Shown one piece after another: positions 17,756 to 26,162 of a DNA stretch of 64,000 nt. A model generated the notes under the pieces. It worked only from the letters and a program-made list of their open reading frames with translations. It ran no database searches and had not been told where the DNA came from. The translations under genes and the position numbers were made by a program. Positions within the stretch are counted from its first letter, which is position 1; each line of letters opens with the position of its first letter. Source of the DNA: Thermomonas carbonis (GTDB lineage: Bacteria; Pseudomonadota; Gammaproteobacteria; Xanthomonadales; Xanthomonadaceae); the NCBI RefSeq assembly GCF_014396975.1, contig NZ_CP060719.1, forward strand, positions 2,204,001 to 2,268,000, read 5' to 3'.

Positions 17756-18751
17756 TTACCGCGCCAGCGACGGGACGATGACGAGCTTTCCGATCGCGTC
17801 GCGGCCGAGCAGGGCATCCAATGCTTCAGCAGCACCGGACAGCGGATAGCGCGCCGAGATCAGCGGTCGCAGAACGCCATCGTGCAACCAGCCCAGCAGC
17901 TGGCGGGTGTTGGCGGCATTGGCCTCGGGCTCGCGGCGAACGAACTCGCCCCAGAACACCCCGACCAGCGCGCTGCCCTTGAGCAGTAGCAGGTTGCTGG
18001 GCAGTTTCGGGATGCCGCCTGCGGCGAAGCCGACGACCAGATAGCGTCCGCCCCAGCCGACGCTGCGCAGCGCGGTCTCGGCGATGTCGCCGCCCACCGG
18101 GTCGTAGGCGATATCCACCCCGCGGCCGCCGGTGAGTATCTTGAGTTGTTCGCGAAAATCGTCGCGTGTGTAATCGATGACTTCATCGGCACCGCGCGAA
18201 CGCGCCGCGTCGCGCTTGGCCTCGGTCGATGCCGCGGCGATCACCCGCAAGCCCATTTGCTTGCCCAGTTCCACTGCGGCCAGGCCGACGCCGCCACCCG
18301 CACCGAGCACCAGCAAGGTCTCGCCGGGTTGTGCTTCGGCGCGATCCTTCAGCGCGTGGTACGACGTGCCATAAGTGAGCAGGAAACTGCCGGCGAGCTC
18401 GAGTTCGTCGTCGGCAGTGTCGGCGGGCAGGGCGACGACTTGGCCGGCATCGGCCAGCACTTCTTCCGCATACGCGCCGAATGCGGCCGTGCCGACGACT
18501 TTGTCGCCGATCGCGAGAAACGACACATCGCTGCCAAGCGCGCTCACCGTGCCGGAAAACTCCGCACCGGGCGAGAACGGGAAGTCCGGCTTGAACTGGT
18601 ATTTGCCGGCGACCAGCAAGGCGTCGGGAAAATTCACCGCAGCTGCCCGCACGCGGACGCGCACCTGGCCCGGCCCCGGCTCGGGCAGCGGCAGGTCCTT
18701 GACTTGCAGCGTGTCGGGCGTGCCCCAGGCTTCGCAGACAACGGCTTTCAT
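17756..18751 (-). CDS. NADPH:quinone oxidoreductase family protein (zinc-independent MDR)
   Basis: A 331-residue member of the medium-chain dehydrogenase/reductase superfamily, quinone oxidoreductase branch. The GroES-like N-domain has AAAVNFPDALLVAGKYQ, the branch's replacement for the catalytic zinc ligands, and the Rossmann fold carries VLGAGGGVGLAAVELGKQ near residues 146-163. It lies 19 bases after the IclR-type regulator on the same strand and shares its unit with the ACAD11-type dehydrogenase. In acyl-CoA loci such proteins often reduce enoyl-type or quinone electron acceptors; the substrate is unknown. Confidence 0.88.
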   Translation of the reverse strand: MKAVVCEAWGTPDTLQVKDLPLPEPGPGQVRVRVRAAAVNFPDALLVAGKYQFKPDFPFSPGAEFSGTVSALGSDVSFLAIGDKVVGTAAFGAYAEEVLADAGQVVALPADTADDELELAGSFLLTYGTSYHALKDRAEAQPGETLLVLGAGGGVGLAAVELGKQMGLRVIAAASTEAKRDAARSRGADEVIDYTRDDFREQLKILTGGRGVDIAYDPVGGDIAETALRSVGWGGRYLVVGFAAGGIPKLPSNLLLLKGSALVGVFWGEFVRREPEANAANTRQLLGWLHDGVLRPLISARYPLSGAAEALDALLGRDAIGKLVIVPSLAR

Positions 18752-18770
18752 CGATGCAGTCTCCGTTCGC

Positions 18771-19604
18771 TTAGAAGCGGCCTTCGGTGGCCTCGTACAC
18801 GCGGTTGCGCAGCGCGACCAGGCGCGGGCCGAAGTCCTGGACGAGTTTCTCGCGGGTCATCACCGACAACCGGCCGCTGACGTTGAAGGCGAAACGGCGG
18901 GTGCGATCTGCGGAGATCATCGGCACGCCGACCGCGAACACGTCCGGGTTCCAGTCGCCCAGCGAGAACACGAAGCCATAAGTCTCGTAGTCCTGGCGGG
19001 CGCGCTCGATGCCTGCACGGACCTGCGTCCATGCCTCCGGGCTGGAGCTGCGCTCGAGTTCGGCCAGATAACCGTCGAACGCATCGCGCGATCGCGCGGC
19101 CAGGTCGGCCCGCCCCAACGCGGTCGTGCCGTGCGGCACGCGCGCGCCTTTTTCCAGGCGCATGTTGAACATCGCATCGCCCTGGCAGACCTCCAGCAGC
19201 AGCATGCGCATGCCTTCGGGCACTGCGAGCATCACCGCGGCCTGGGTGTAGTCGGCCAGTTCCTGCATCAGCGGCTGGGCGATGCCGATGACATCGTGGC
19301 CGGCCATGTAGGCGTGGCCGAGGCCGAGCACGGCCGGTCCCAACGCGTACTTTTCCAGCGTCGGCGAATACTCCAGGTAGCCGAGCGTGGCCAGCGTCTG
19401 CGACAGCCGCGACACCGTCGCCTTGGGTAGCCGCGTGCGCTTGGCAATGTCCTGGTTGCCGAGGTAACGGTTGTCCGGATGGGAGCGCACGTGCTCGAAG
19501 CAGCGCAGGATCGAGAACGCGCGCGCCACCGAATTCACCAGCTGCGGATTGCGGCCCTCCGCGTCGGCCGCGAGCGATTGCAGGTCGCGCTTCGGGTTGC
19601 CCAT
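18771..19604 (-). CDS. IclR family transcriptional regulator
   Basis: A 277-residue regulator. The N-terminal winged helix-turn-helix is visible at about residues 20-85 (VNSVARAFSILRCF, then AKRTRLPKATVSRLSQTLATLGYLEY), followed by the IclR effector domain, ending RREKLVQDFG-like text and VALRNRVYEA. Members usually bind palindromic operators as dimers or tetramers and respond to small acids. Its ATG overlaps the stop of the ACAD11-type gene by one base (TGATG). The divergent acyl-CoA operon and the tandem palindromes in the shared promoter region are its likely targets. Confidence 0.9.
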   Translation of the reverse strand: MGNPKRDLQSLAADAEGRNPQLVNSVARAFSILRCFEHVRSHPDNRYLGNQDIAKRTRLPKATVSRLSQTLATLGYLEYSPTLEKYALGPAVLGLGHAYMAGHDVIGIAQPLMQELADYTQAAVMLAVPEGMRMLLLEVCQGDAMFNMRLEKGARVPHGTTALGRADLAARSRDAFDGYLAELERSSSPEAWTQVRAGIERARQDYETYGFVFSLGDWNPDVFAVGVPMISADRTRRFAFNVSGRLSVMTREKLVQDFGPRLVALRNRVYEATEGRF

Positions 19605-20845
19605 CAGGCGGCGTCCTTCGCCGCGTATTTCTTCAGTTCCAGCTTGGCGATGGTGTCGCGATGCACTTCGTCCGGCCCATCGGCCAGTCGCAGGGTGCGG
19701 TTGTGCGCCCAGGCCTTGGCCAGGAAGGTGTCCTGGCTGACGCCGGCCGCGCCATGCGCCTGCACCGCCCAGTCGATGACTTTTTCCGCCGCCTGCGGCG
19801 CGACCACCTTGATCATCGCGATCTCCGCGCGCGCCGCCTTGTTGCCCACGGTGTCCATCATCCGTGCGGCGTTCAGCACCATCAGTCGTGCCTGGTCGAG
19901 CAGGCAGCGCGACTCGGCGATGCGTTCGCGCCAGATCGACTGGTCCGCGATCGCGCGTCCGAACGCATGCCGCGAGGCCAGCCGCCCGCACATCGCCTCC
20001 AGCGCACGTTCGCCCATGCCGATCGCGCGCATGCAGTGGTGGATGCGCCCCGGCCCGAGCCGTCCCTGCGCGATCTCGAAGCCGCGGCCTTCGCCGAGCA
20101 GCATGTTGGCGGCGGGCACGCGCACGTCGACAAGGTCGATGTCCATGTGCCCGTGCGGCGCGTCGTCGTAGCCGTAAACGTCCATGGCGCGATTGACGCG
20201 GATGCCGCGGGTGTCGGCGGGCACCACGATCATCGAATGACGCTGGTGCGGTGCCGCATTCGCGTCGGTGATGCCCATGACGATGTAGACCTCGCAACGC
20301 GGATCGCCGGCGCCTGACGCGTACCACTTGCGGCCATCGATCACGTAATCGTCGCCGTCACGGCGGATAGCGCACTGCAGGTTGGTGGCGTCGGACGAGG
20401 CCACCGCCGGTTCCGTCATCAGGAAGGCGGAGCGGATGCGCCCATCGAGCAGCGGGGCCAGCCAACGCGCCTGCTGCGCCCCGCCGGCGTAGCGCGCCAG
20501 GACTTCCATGTTGCCGGTGTCCGGCGCGCTGCAATTGAATACCTCGGGCGACCAGTACATGCGGCCCATCAGTTCGCACAGCGGCGCGTAATCCAGGTTG
20601 GATAGGCCTTCCGGCGCATGCGGAGAGTTGGGCAGGAACAGGTTCCACAGGCCCTGCGCGCGGGCCTCCGCCTTCAGCCCCTCGATCACGGCGCTGGGTT
20701 GCCAGGGGTTGCCGGCCGCGCGGTTCGCGGCGTCCTCCTTGGCATAGGCGGCTTCCATCGGCCAGACGCGCTCCTGCAGGAAGGCATGCAGCTGGCGGTG
20801 GAGTTCAAGGGCGCGAGGGCTGGGAGTGAGATCCATTGGTTTCAT
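19604..20845 (-). CDS. ACAD11-type acyl-CoA dehydrogenase
   Basis: A 413-residue FAD flavoprotein of the acyl-CoA dehydrogenase superfamily. It carries the wording specific to the ACAD10/ACAD11 branch: [65 protein letters not shown] and [20 protein letters not shown]. In animals this domain is fused to a kinase; together they convert 4-hydroxyacyl-CoA to enoyl-CoA by phosphorylation and elimination. Here the kinase-like gene lies divergently. Two ATGs nine bases apart (MKPMDLTPS) are possible starts and neither has a clear ribosome site; the outer one is used. First gene of the minus-strand arm with iclR and the quinone oxidoreductase. Confidence 0.9.
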   Translation of the reverse strand: MKPMDLTPSPRALELHRQLHAFLQERVWPMEAAYAKEDAANRAAGNPWQPSAVIEGLKAEARAQGLWNLFLPNSPHAPEGLSNLDYAPLCELMGRMYWSPEVFNCSAPDTGNMEVLARYAGGAQQARWLAPLLDGRIRSAFLMTEPAVASSDATNLQCAIRRDGDDYVIDGRKWYASGAGDPRCEVYIVMGITDANAAPHQRHSMIVVPADTRGIRVNRAMDVYGYDDAPHGHMDIDLVDVRVPAANMLLGEGRGFEIAQGRLGPGRIHHCMRAIGMGERALEAMCGRLASRHAFGRAIADQSIWRERIAESRCLLDQARLMVLNAARMMDTVGNKAARAEIAMIKVVAPQAAEKVIDWAVQAHGAAGVSQDTFLAKAWAHNRTLRLADGPDEVHRDTIAKLELKKYAAKDAA

Positions 20846-20850
20846 GATGT

Positions 20851-20864
20851 GGAACACAAGTTCC
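20851..20864. promoter_or_regulatory. small palindrome near the ACAD11-type start
   Basis: GGAAC-ACAA-GTTCC, an inverted repeat six bases upstream of the minus-strand start codon. Its arms resemble the GGAA/TTCC half-sites of the tandem palindromes further up the same intergenic region, though the spacing differs (4 instead of 7). It may be a secondary regulator site overlapping the ribosome-binding zone; weak evidence. Confidence 0.3.
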
Positions 20865-20983
20865 GGCAATTCCCGGCATCCTATGGCCCATCAATGTCAT
20901 ACGCAAGTCCATGATATTCGGGAAATCCGCCCAGATCGTTGGAGATGATCCTGCTTGCGGTCTTCGGATCGGCGGTCTACATT

Positions 20984-21020
20984 ATTCCGAACTACAGAAT
21001 TGTATTCCATGATACGGAAT
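20984..21020. promoter_or_regulatory. tandem palindromic operator, probable IclR-family binding site
   Basis: Two related 17-bp elements start exactly 20 bases apart: ATTCCGAACTACAGAAT (20984-21000) and ATTCCATGATACGGAAT (21004-21020). The second is a perfect ATTCC-N7-GGAAT palindrome, extendable to TATTCC/GGAATA; the first has one mismatch. A 20-base period puts both on the same DNA face, suiting a dimer of dimers, as is known for IclR-family regulators with TTCC-N7-GGAA-type sites. The site lies 10 bases before the plus-strand start codon and 139 bases from the minus-strand one. Confidence 0.6.
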
Positions 21021-21030
21021 ATATGAATTC

Positions 21031-21765
21031 ATGATCGAAGCCGCCACCCGTCCCAGCCTGCATGTCCTCGTACGCCGCGAGGACATCGATGTCTCGCGTC
21101 TCGAAGGTCGCGTGGTGGTGGTCATCGACGTGCTGTTCGCGACCTCGACCATCGTGCATGCGTTGGCCAGCGGCGCGTCGCTGGTCTATCCGGCCTTCGA
21201 TGCCGACGATGCCCGGCGCGCGGCCGCTGCACGCCCCGATGCACTAGTCGCCGGCGAGTACCTGGCGCAGACCTTGCCGGAACACGCACCGGCCACGCCG
21301 CTGGCCTTGGCGGCCTGCCTGCGCGACGGCAGCGAGCTGGTCTACTTCACGACCAATGGCACCCGTGCGATCGCCACGTGCGAGGGCGCGTCGGCCGTTT
21401 ATGCCGGTGCGCTGACGAATGCTGCCGCACTCGCCGCGCACATCGCAGCCACGCATCCGGGCGCGCCGGTGTTGCTGGTCTGCGCGGGCTCCGTGGGGCG
21501 TTTGTGCCTGGAAGACTTCATCGGCGCGGGGCATCTGGTGCAGGCGTTACGCGCCAAAGGCGACTACGCGCTCACCGATGCCGCGCTTGCAGCGGCGCTC
21601 GCTTGTGGCGATGTCGATCCAGCACAACTCTTGAATGCTTCGAGGGTGGGTCGAATGTTGTCGCGAGCAGGAATGGAGGACGAAATCGCGCACGCTGCCG
21701 CTGCTGATTCCAGTCCAGTGGTGCCGGTCCTGCGCGATCGTGTGCTGGTGAGGGCCGTCGCATGA
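21031..21765 (+). CDS. ComB-like 2-phosphosulfolactate phosphatase family protein
   Basis: A 244-residue protein of the ComB family, whose founding member in archaea removes phosphate from 2-phosphosulfolactate in coenzyme M synthesis. Family text includes VVVIDVLFATSTIVHALASGA (residues about 28-48), FTTNGTRAIATCEGA and LLVCAGSVGRLCLEDFIGAG with the conserved Cys and acidic residues. No other coenzyme M or sulfolactate gene is present. Its last codons overlap the start of the kinase-like gene by four bases, so a role on a phosphorylated hydroxy acid made by that kinase is possible. This is inference; the natural substrate is unknown. Confidence 0.8.
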   Translation: MIEAATRPSLHVLVRREDIDVSRLEGRVVVVIDVLFATSTIVHALASGASLVYPAFDADDARRAAAARPDALVAGEYLAQTLPEHAPATPLALAACLRDGSELVYFTTNGTRAIATCEGASAVYAGALTNAAALAAHIAATHPGAPVLLVCAGSVGRLCLEDFIGAGHLVQALRAKGDYALTDAALAAALACGDVDPAQLLNASRVGRMLSRAGMEDEIAHAAAADSSPVVPVLRDRVLVRAVA

Positions 21766-22820
21766 GCGCGCCCTCGCTGTTCCCCGATGTCGAAGGCAAT
21801 GCAGCACGGCTCCAGGCATGGTTGCAGGCGAATCTGGAGGGCTTCGGCGGGGTGATGGACGTCGAACGCCTGCATGGCGGCCGCTCCAATCCCGGCTGGC
21901 GCGTGCGCACCGCGCATCGTGATTGCGTGCTGCGTGCGCGTCCCGGTCCGCGCGCGAACCTGCTGCCATCCGCGCATGCGATCGAACGCGAATTCCGCGT
22001 GCAGCGCGCGCTGGCCGGCGGCGCCGTGCCGGTGGCCGCGATGCACGTGTTGTGCGAAGACGAAGCGCTGATCGGCGCCGGCTTCTATGTGATGGATTTC
22101 GTCGACGGCGACATCTTCCGCGAGCAGTCGCTGCCCGGCCTCGAACCGGCGCAACGCGCGGCGCGCTACGACGCGATGAACGCCGGAATCGCCGCGCTGC
22201 ACCTGCTCGATGTCGATGCGCTGGGCCTGCGCGATTACGGTCGCAGCAGCCAGTATTTCGCCCGCCAGATCGATCGCTGGACCCGCCAGTACGCGGCCAG
22301 CCGCGATGGCGACATCCCCGACATGGACAGGCTGATCGCGTGGTTGCCGGCCAATCTGCCGCACGAGGCCGACGAGCCGGTCGCGCTGGTGCACGGCGAT
22401 TTCCGCATCGACAACATGGTGTTCGCGCGCGGTGAGCCGCGCTTGCTCGCCGTGCTGGACTGGGAACTGTCCACGCTCGGTCACCCGCTGGCCGATTTCG
22501 CCTATCACGTGATGAGCTGGCACATCGCACCGACGGCACTGTCCGGACTGGGTGGCCTGGATCTGGATGCACTCGGCATCCCGAATGAACACGCCTATGT
22601 GCAGGCGTACGAGCGACGCACCGGCCTGTCAATCGGCGAGCACTGGAATTTCAGCCTCGCCTATAACCTGTTCCGGCTGGCCGCGATCCTGCAGGGCGTC
22701 GGCGCACGTGCGCGTGCGGGCATGGCCACCGATCAAGCCGCGCTGCAGTTCGCCGCGCAGGTGCCGTACCTGGCCGCGCTCGGCTGGGGCTTCGCGCAAC
22801 GCGCCGGCAACAACGCATGA
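21762..22820 (+). CDS. APH-fold kinase of the ACAD10/11 and LvaA type
   Basis: A 352-residue phosphotransferase with the aminoglycoside-kinase fold. The catalytic loop HGDFRIDN is at residues 211-218 and the metal-binding Asp233 lies in LDWELSTLGHPLADFAY, a wording typical of the N-terminal kinase half of ACAD10/ACAD11 and of Pseudomonas LvaA, which phosphorylate 4-hydroxyacyl-CoA. The glycine/Arg start segment is RLHGGRSNPGWRV. Coupled by ATGA overlap to the ComB-like gene. Together with the divergent ACAD11-type gene it forms a split version of the fused animal enzyme. An antibiotic-resistance role is unlikely given the context. Confidence 0.88.
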   Translation: MSAPSLFPDVEGNAARLQAWLQANLEGFGGVMDVERLHGGRSNPGWRVRTAHRDCVLRARPGPRANLLPSAHAIEREFRVQRALAGGAVPVAAMHVLCEDEALIGAGFYVMDFVDGDIFREQSLPGLEPAQRAARYDAMNAGIAALHLLDVDALGLRDYGRSSQYFARQIDRWTRQYAASRDGDIPDMDRLIAWLPANLPHEADEPVALVHGDFRIDNMVFARGEPRLLAVLDWELSTLGHPLADFAYHVMSWHIAPTALSGLGGLDLDALGIPNEHAYVQAYERRTGLSIGEHWNFSLAYNLFRLAAILQGVGARARAGMATDQAALQFAAQVPYLAALGWGFAQRAGNNA

Positions 22821-22863
22821 GTCCTTCCCGCATTTCCCTCCACGCCAAGGTACAGACGCCGAC

Positions 22864-24972
22864 ATGGCTGTAACCACGACTTCGCGCGACGGCATCGCCG
22901 TCATTACCTTCGAGAACCCGCCGGTCAACGGCATGGGCCTGGCCATTCGCCGCGGCATGACGGATGCGCTCGCAGCCGCCAATGCCGATGACGCGATCAG
23001 CGGCATCGTCATCACTGGCGGCGGCACGATATTTTCCGGCGGTGCCGACATCAAGGAATTCAACACGCCGCGCGCGGAGCAGGCACCCAACCTGCACGAT
23101 GTCATCGCGGCGGTGGAAGCCAGCCCGAAGCCGGTCTGCATCGCCATCAACGGCACTACCTTGGGCGGTGGGCTGGAGCTGTCGCTGGGCGCGAACTACC
23201 GCGTCGCAAATGCGAAGGCCGAGGTCGGCTTGCCGGAAGTGAAGATCGGCATCCTTCCGGGCGCGGGAGGCACCCAACGGCTGCCGCGCGTGGTCGGGCT
23301 GGAAACCGCGTTGAACATGATCGTGTCGGGCGCGTCGGTGCCTGCCGGCAAGCTCGCCCGCACCGCGTTGTTCGATGCAGTGGTGGAAGGCGACGTGGTC
23401 GATGCCGCCGTCGCGTTGCTCAAGGACAGGATCGCCGCAGGTGGTCCGCATCCGCGCGTGCGCGACCGCAAGGTCGAACATGATGATGCCGAAGCCTTTA
23501 TCGCCTGGGCGCGCATGGGCGTGGCCGCTGCGTCGAAACATTTCCCCGCGCCGCTGCGATGCGTGGATGCGGTAGCCGCATCGCTGAAGCCGTTCGATGT
23601 CGGCATGACGGTCGAGCGAGAAGGCTTCACCGTGCTGCTGAACTCGCCGGAATCCAAGGCGCTGCGCCATGCGTTCTTCGGCGAACGCGCGGCCGGCAAG
23701 ATCGACGACATCGGCGCGGATGTCGTGCCGCGCGCGATCGACCGGGTCGGGGTGATCGGTGCCGGCACCATGGGCGGCGGCATCAGCATGAACTTCGTCA
23801 ATGCCGGCATCCCCGTGGTGCTGGTGGAGACCGCGCAGGAAGCGCTGGATCGCGGCCTGGCCACCATCCGCCGCAACTACGAGGCCAGCGCGAAGAAGGG
23901 CAAGCTCACCGAGGCACAGGTCGAGCAGCGCATGGCGCTGTTGACGCCTTCGCTGGACTATGCCGCGCTGGGCGAAGCCGACCTGATCATCGAAGCGGTG
24001 TACGAGGACTACGCGGTCAAGCAATCGGTGTTCGAGAAGATCGAGGCCGTGGCCAAGCCCGGCGCGATCCTGGCGACGAATACGTCGACGCTGGACGTGG
24101 ACCGGATCGCAGCGTTCACCAAACGGCCGCAGGACGTGCTGGGTCTGCACTTCTTCAGCCCGGCGAACGTGATGCGCCTGCTGGAAGTGGTGCGTGGTGC
24201 ACAGACCGCAAAGGACGTGATGGCGACCGCGATGGCGATGGCCAAGCGCATCCGCAAGACCGCGGTGGTGTCCGGCGTCTGCGACGGCTTCATCGGCAAC
24301 CGCATGATCGAACAGTATTCGCGGCAGGCCGGTTTCCTGCTGGAGGAAGGTGCGCTGCCGCAGCAGGTGGACCGGGCGATGGAAGCCTTCGGTTTTGCGA
24401 TGGGGCCGTTCCGGATGGGCGACCTCGCCGGCAACGACATCGGCTGGGCGATCCGCAAGCGTCGTTACGTCGAACAACCCGGCATGGTCTATCCAAAGAA
24501 CGGCGACCTGCTGTGCGAGATGGGCCGCTACGGCCAGAAGACCGGCAAGGGTTGGTACGACTACGTGCCGGGCGATCGCACGCCGCATCCGTCAGCCGAG
24601 GTCGAGGCGATGATCATCGCGCAATCGCAGGAACTCGGCATCACCCGTCGTGCGATCAGCGACCAGGAGATCGTCGAGAGGCTGGTGTATGCGCTCACCA
24701 ACGAAGGCGCGCGTTTGCTTGAAGAAGGTATCGCCGCCCGCGCATCCGATATCGACATCGTCTATCTGTCCGGCTACGGCTTTCCGGTCTGGCGTGCTGG
24801 GCCGATGTTCCATGCCGACCAGGTCGGTCTGTACAACGTGCTCGCGGCGATGCGCGGCTACGCGCGCGGTCATCGCGGCGAGTGCTGGGAACCGGCACCG
24901 CTGCTGGTCGAACTGGCTGGTGCCGGTCTTTCCTTCAACCAATACACCGCGCGCCCGCGCGCTGCCGCGTGA
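22864..24972 (+). CDS. FadB/EHHADH-like enoyl-CoA hydratase/3-hydroxyacyl-CoA dehydrogenase
   Basis: A 702-residue bifunctional beta-oxidation enzyme. The N-terminal crotonase domain has the oxyanion segments [16 protein letters not shown] and [14 protein letters not shown] with catalytic glutamates in LELSLG and [15 protein letters not shown]. The NAD-binding domain starts [17 protein letters not shown] (near residue 298), and the His-Glu pair sits in [18 protein letters not shown]. The last part is the C-terminal dehydrogenase domain, duplicated as in peroxisomal bifunctional enzymes. It hydrates 2-enoyl-CoA and oxidises the 3-hydroxy product. It lies 43 bases after the kinase gene and just before the thiolase. 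Confidence 0.95.
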   Translation: MAVTTTSRDGIAVITFENPPVNGMGLAIRRGMTDALAAANADDAISGIVITGGGTIFSGGADIKEFNTPRAEQAPNLHDVIAAVEASPKPVCIAINGTTLGGGLELSLGANYRVANAKAEVGLPEVKIGILPGAGGTQRLPRVVGLETALNMIVSGASVPAGKLARTALFDAVVEGDVVDAAVALLKDRIAAGGPHPRVRDRKVEHDDAEAFIAWARMGVAAASKHFPAPLRCVDAVAASLKPFDVGMTVEREGFTVLLNSPESKALRHAFFGERAAGKIDDIGADVVPRAIDRVGVIGAGTMGGGISMNFVNAGIPVVLVETAQEALDRGLATIRRNYEASAKKGKLTEAQVEQRMALLTPSLDYAALGEADLIIEAVYEDYAVKQSVFEKIEAVAKPGAILATNTSTLDVDRIAAFTKRPQDVLGLHFFSPANVMRLLEVVRGAQTAKDVMATAMAMAKRIRKTAVVSGVCDGFIGNRMIEQYSRQAGFLLEEGALPQQVDRAMEAFGFAMGPFRMGDLAGNDIGWAIRKRRYVEQPGMVYPKNGDLLCEMGRYGQKTGKGWYDYVPGDRTPHPSAEVEAMIIAQSQELGITRRAISDQEIVERLVYALTNEGARLLEEGIAARASDIDIVYLSGYGFPVWRAGPMFHADQVGLYNVLAAMRGYARGHRGECWEPAPLLVELAGAGLSFNQYTARPRAAA

Positions 24973-24980
24973 GGTCCGCC

Positions 24981-26159
24981 GTGAAAGACGCTGTCATCGT
25001 TTCCACCGCGCGCACCGGCCTGGCCAAGAGCTGGAAGGGCGCCTTGAATCTCAGCCATGGGGCCACCGTTGGCGGCCATGTGGTACGCCACGCGGTCGAA
25101 CGCGCCGGCATCGATCCCGCCGAAGTCGAGGACGTGGTGATGGGGTGCGCCACGCCGGAAGGCGCAACCGGCAGCAACATCGCACGGCAGATCGCGATCC
25201 GCGCCGGCCTGCCGGCCGGCGTGCCCGGGGCCACCGTCAACCGCTTCTGCGCCTCCGGCCTGCAGGCGATCGCGCAGACCGCGCAGCGCATCATCGCCGG
25301 CGAAGGCGAGGTGTTCGTGGCCGGTGGCGTGGAATGCATCTCCACCGTGCAGGGCACCATCAACCAGCACATGCTGGAAGACACGTGGTTGAAGCGGCAC
25401 TCCCCGGCGATCTACATGCCGATGCTGCAGACCGCGGAGATCGTGGCAAAGCGTTACGGCATCGACCGCGAACGGCAAGATCGTTACGGCACCGAAAGCC
25501 AGTTGCGCGCAGCTGCTGCACAGGCCGCCGGCCGCTTCGATCACGAGATCGTGCCGATCACGGTGCGCATGGCAGTTGCCGATCCGGTGACCAAAGCCGT
25601 CAGCACGCGCGAGGTCACGCTGGATCGCGACGAAGGCGTGCGCGCCGACACCACTTACGAGGCCGTCGCGAAGATCCGCAGCGCGGTGCCCGGCGGCGTC
25701 ATTTCGGCAGGCAATGCCAGCCAGTTTTCCGATGGCGCATCCGCCAGCGTGCTGATGTCGTCCGACGCCGCTGCACGCAAAGGTCTGCAAGCGCTCGGCA
25801 TTTTCCGCGGTTTCGCGGTAGCCGGCTGCGAGGCCGACGAGATGGGCATCGGCCCGATGTTTGCGGTGCCGAAGCTGCTGAAGAACGCGGGCCTGACCGT
25901 GGACGACATCGGCCTGTGGGAACTCAACGAGGCGTTCGCCGTGCAGGTTCTCTATTGCATGGACAAGCTCGGCATCCCGCACGAGCGGCTCAACGTCAAC
26001 GGCGGCGCGATCGCGGTGGGCCACCCGTATGGTGTCAGCGGTGCGCGCCTAGTGGGTCACGCGCTGATCGAGGGCAAGCGCCGTGGCGTGAAGTACGTGG
26101 TGGTGACCATGTGCGTCGGCGGCGGGCAGGGCGCGGCCGGCTTGTTCGAGGTCGCCTGA
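24981..26159 (+). CDS. acetyl-CoA C-acyltransferase (FadA-like thiolase)
   Basis: A 392-residue thiolase that cleaves 3-ketoacyl-CoA to acetyl-CoA and a shortened acyl-CoA. Nucleophile Cys90 lies in [12 protein letters not shown]; the C-terminal His and Cys lie in [17 protein letters not shown] and [15 protein letters not shown] use the GTG with GAGG seven bases upstream; another GTG 12 bases earlier overlaps the FadB-like stop (GTGA) and would add four residues. Partner of the preceding FadB-like enzyme, completing a beta-oxidation cycle. Confidence 0.95.
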   Translation: MKDAVIVSTARTGLAKSWKGALNLSHGATVGGHVVRHAVERAGIDPAEVEDVVMGCATPEGATGSNIARQIAIRAGLPAGVPGATVNRFCASGLQAIAQTAQRIIAGEGEVFVAGGVECISTVQGTINQHMLEDTWLKRHSPAIYMPMLQTAEIVAKRYGIDRERQDRYGTESQLRAAAAQAAGRFDHEIVPITVRMAVADPVTKAVSTREVTLDRDEGVRADTTYEAVAKIRSAVPGGVISAGNASQFSDGASASVLMSSDAAARKGLQALGIFRGFAVAGCEADEMGIGPMFAVPKLLKNAGLTVDDIGLWELNEAFAVQVLYCMDKLGIPHERLNVNGGAIAVGHPYGVSGARLVGHALIEGKRRGVKYVVVTMCVGGGQGAAGLFEVA

Positions 26160-26162
26160 TCG

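Noticed and set aside
21762..22820. Antibiotic-resistance aminoglycoside kinase
   Set aside because: The fold is shared, but the LDWELSTLGHPLADFAY wording and the acyl-CoA context place it with ACAD10/11-type kinases.
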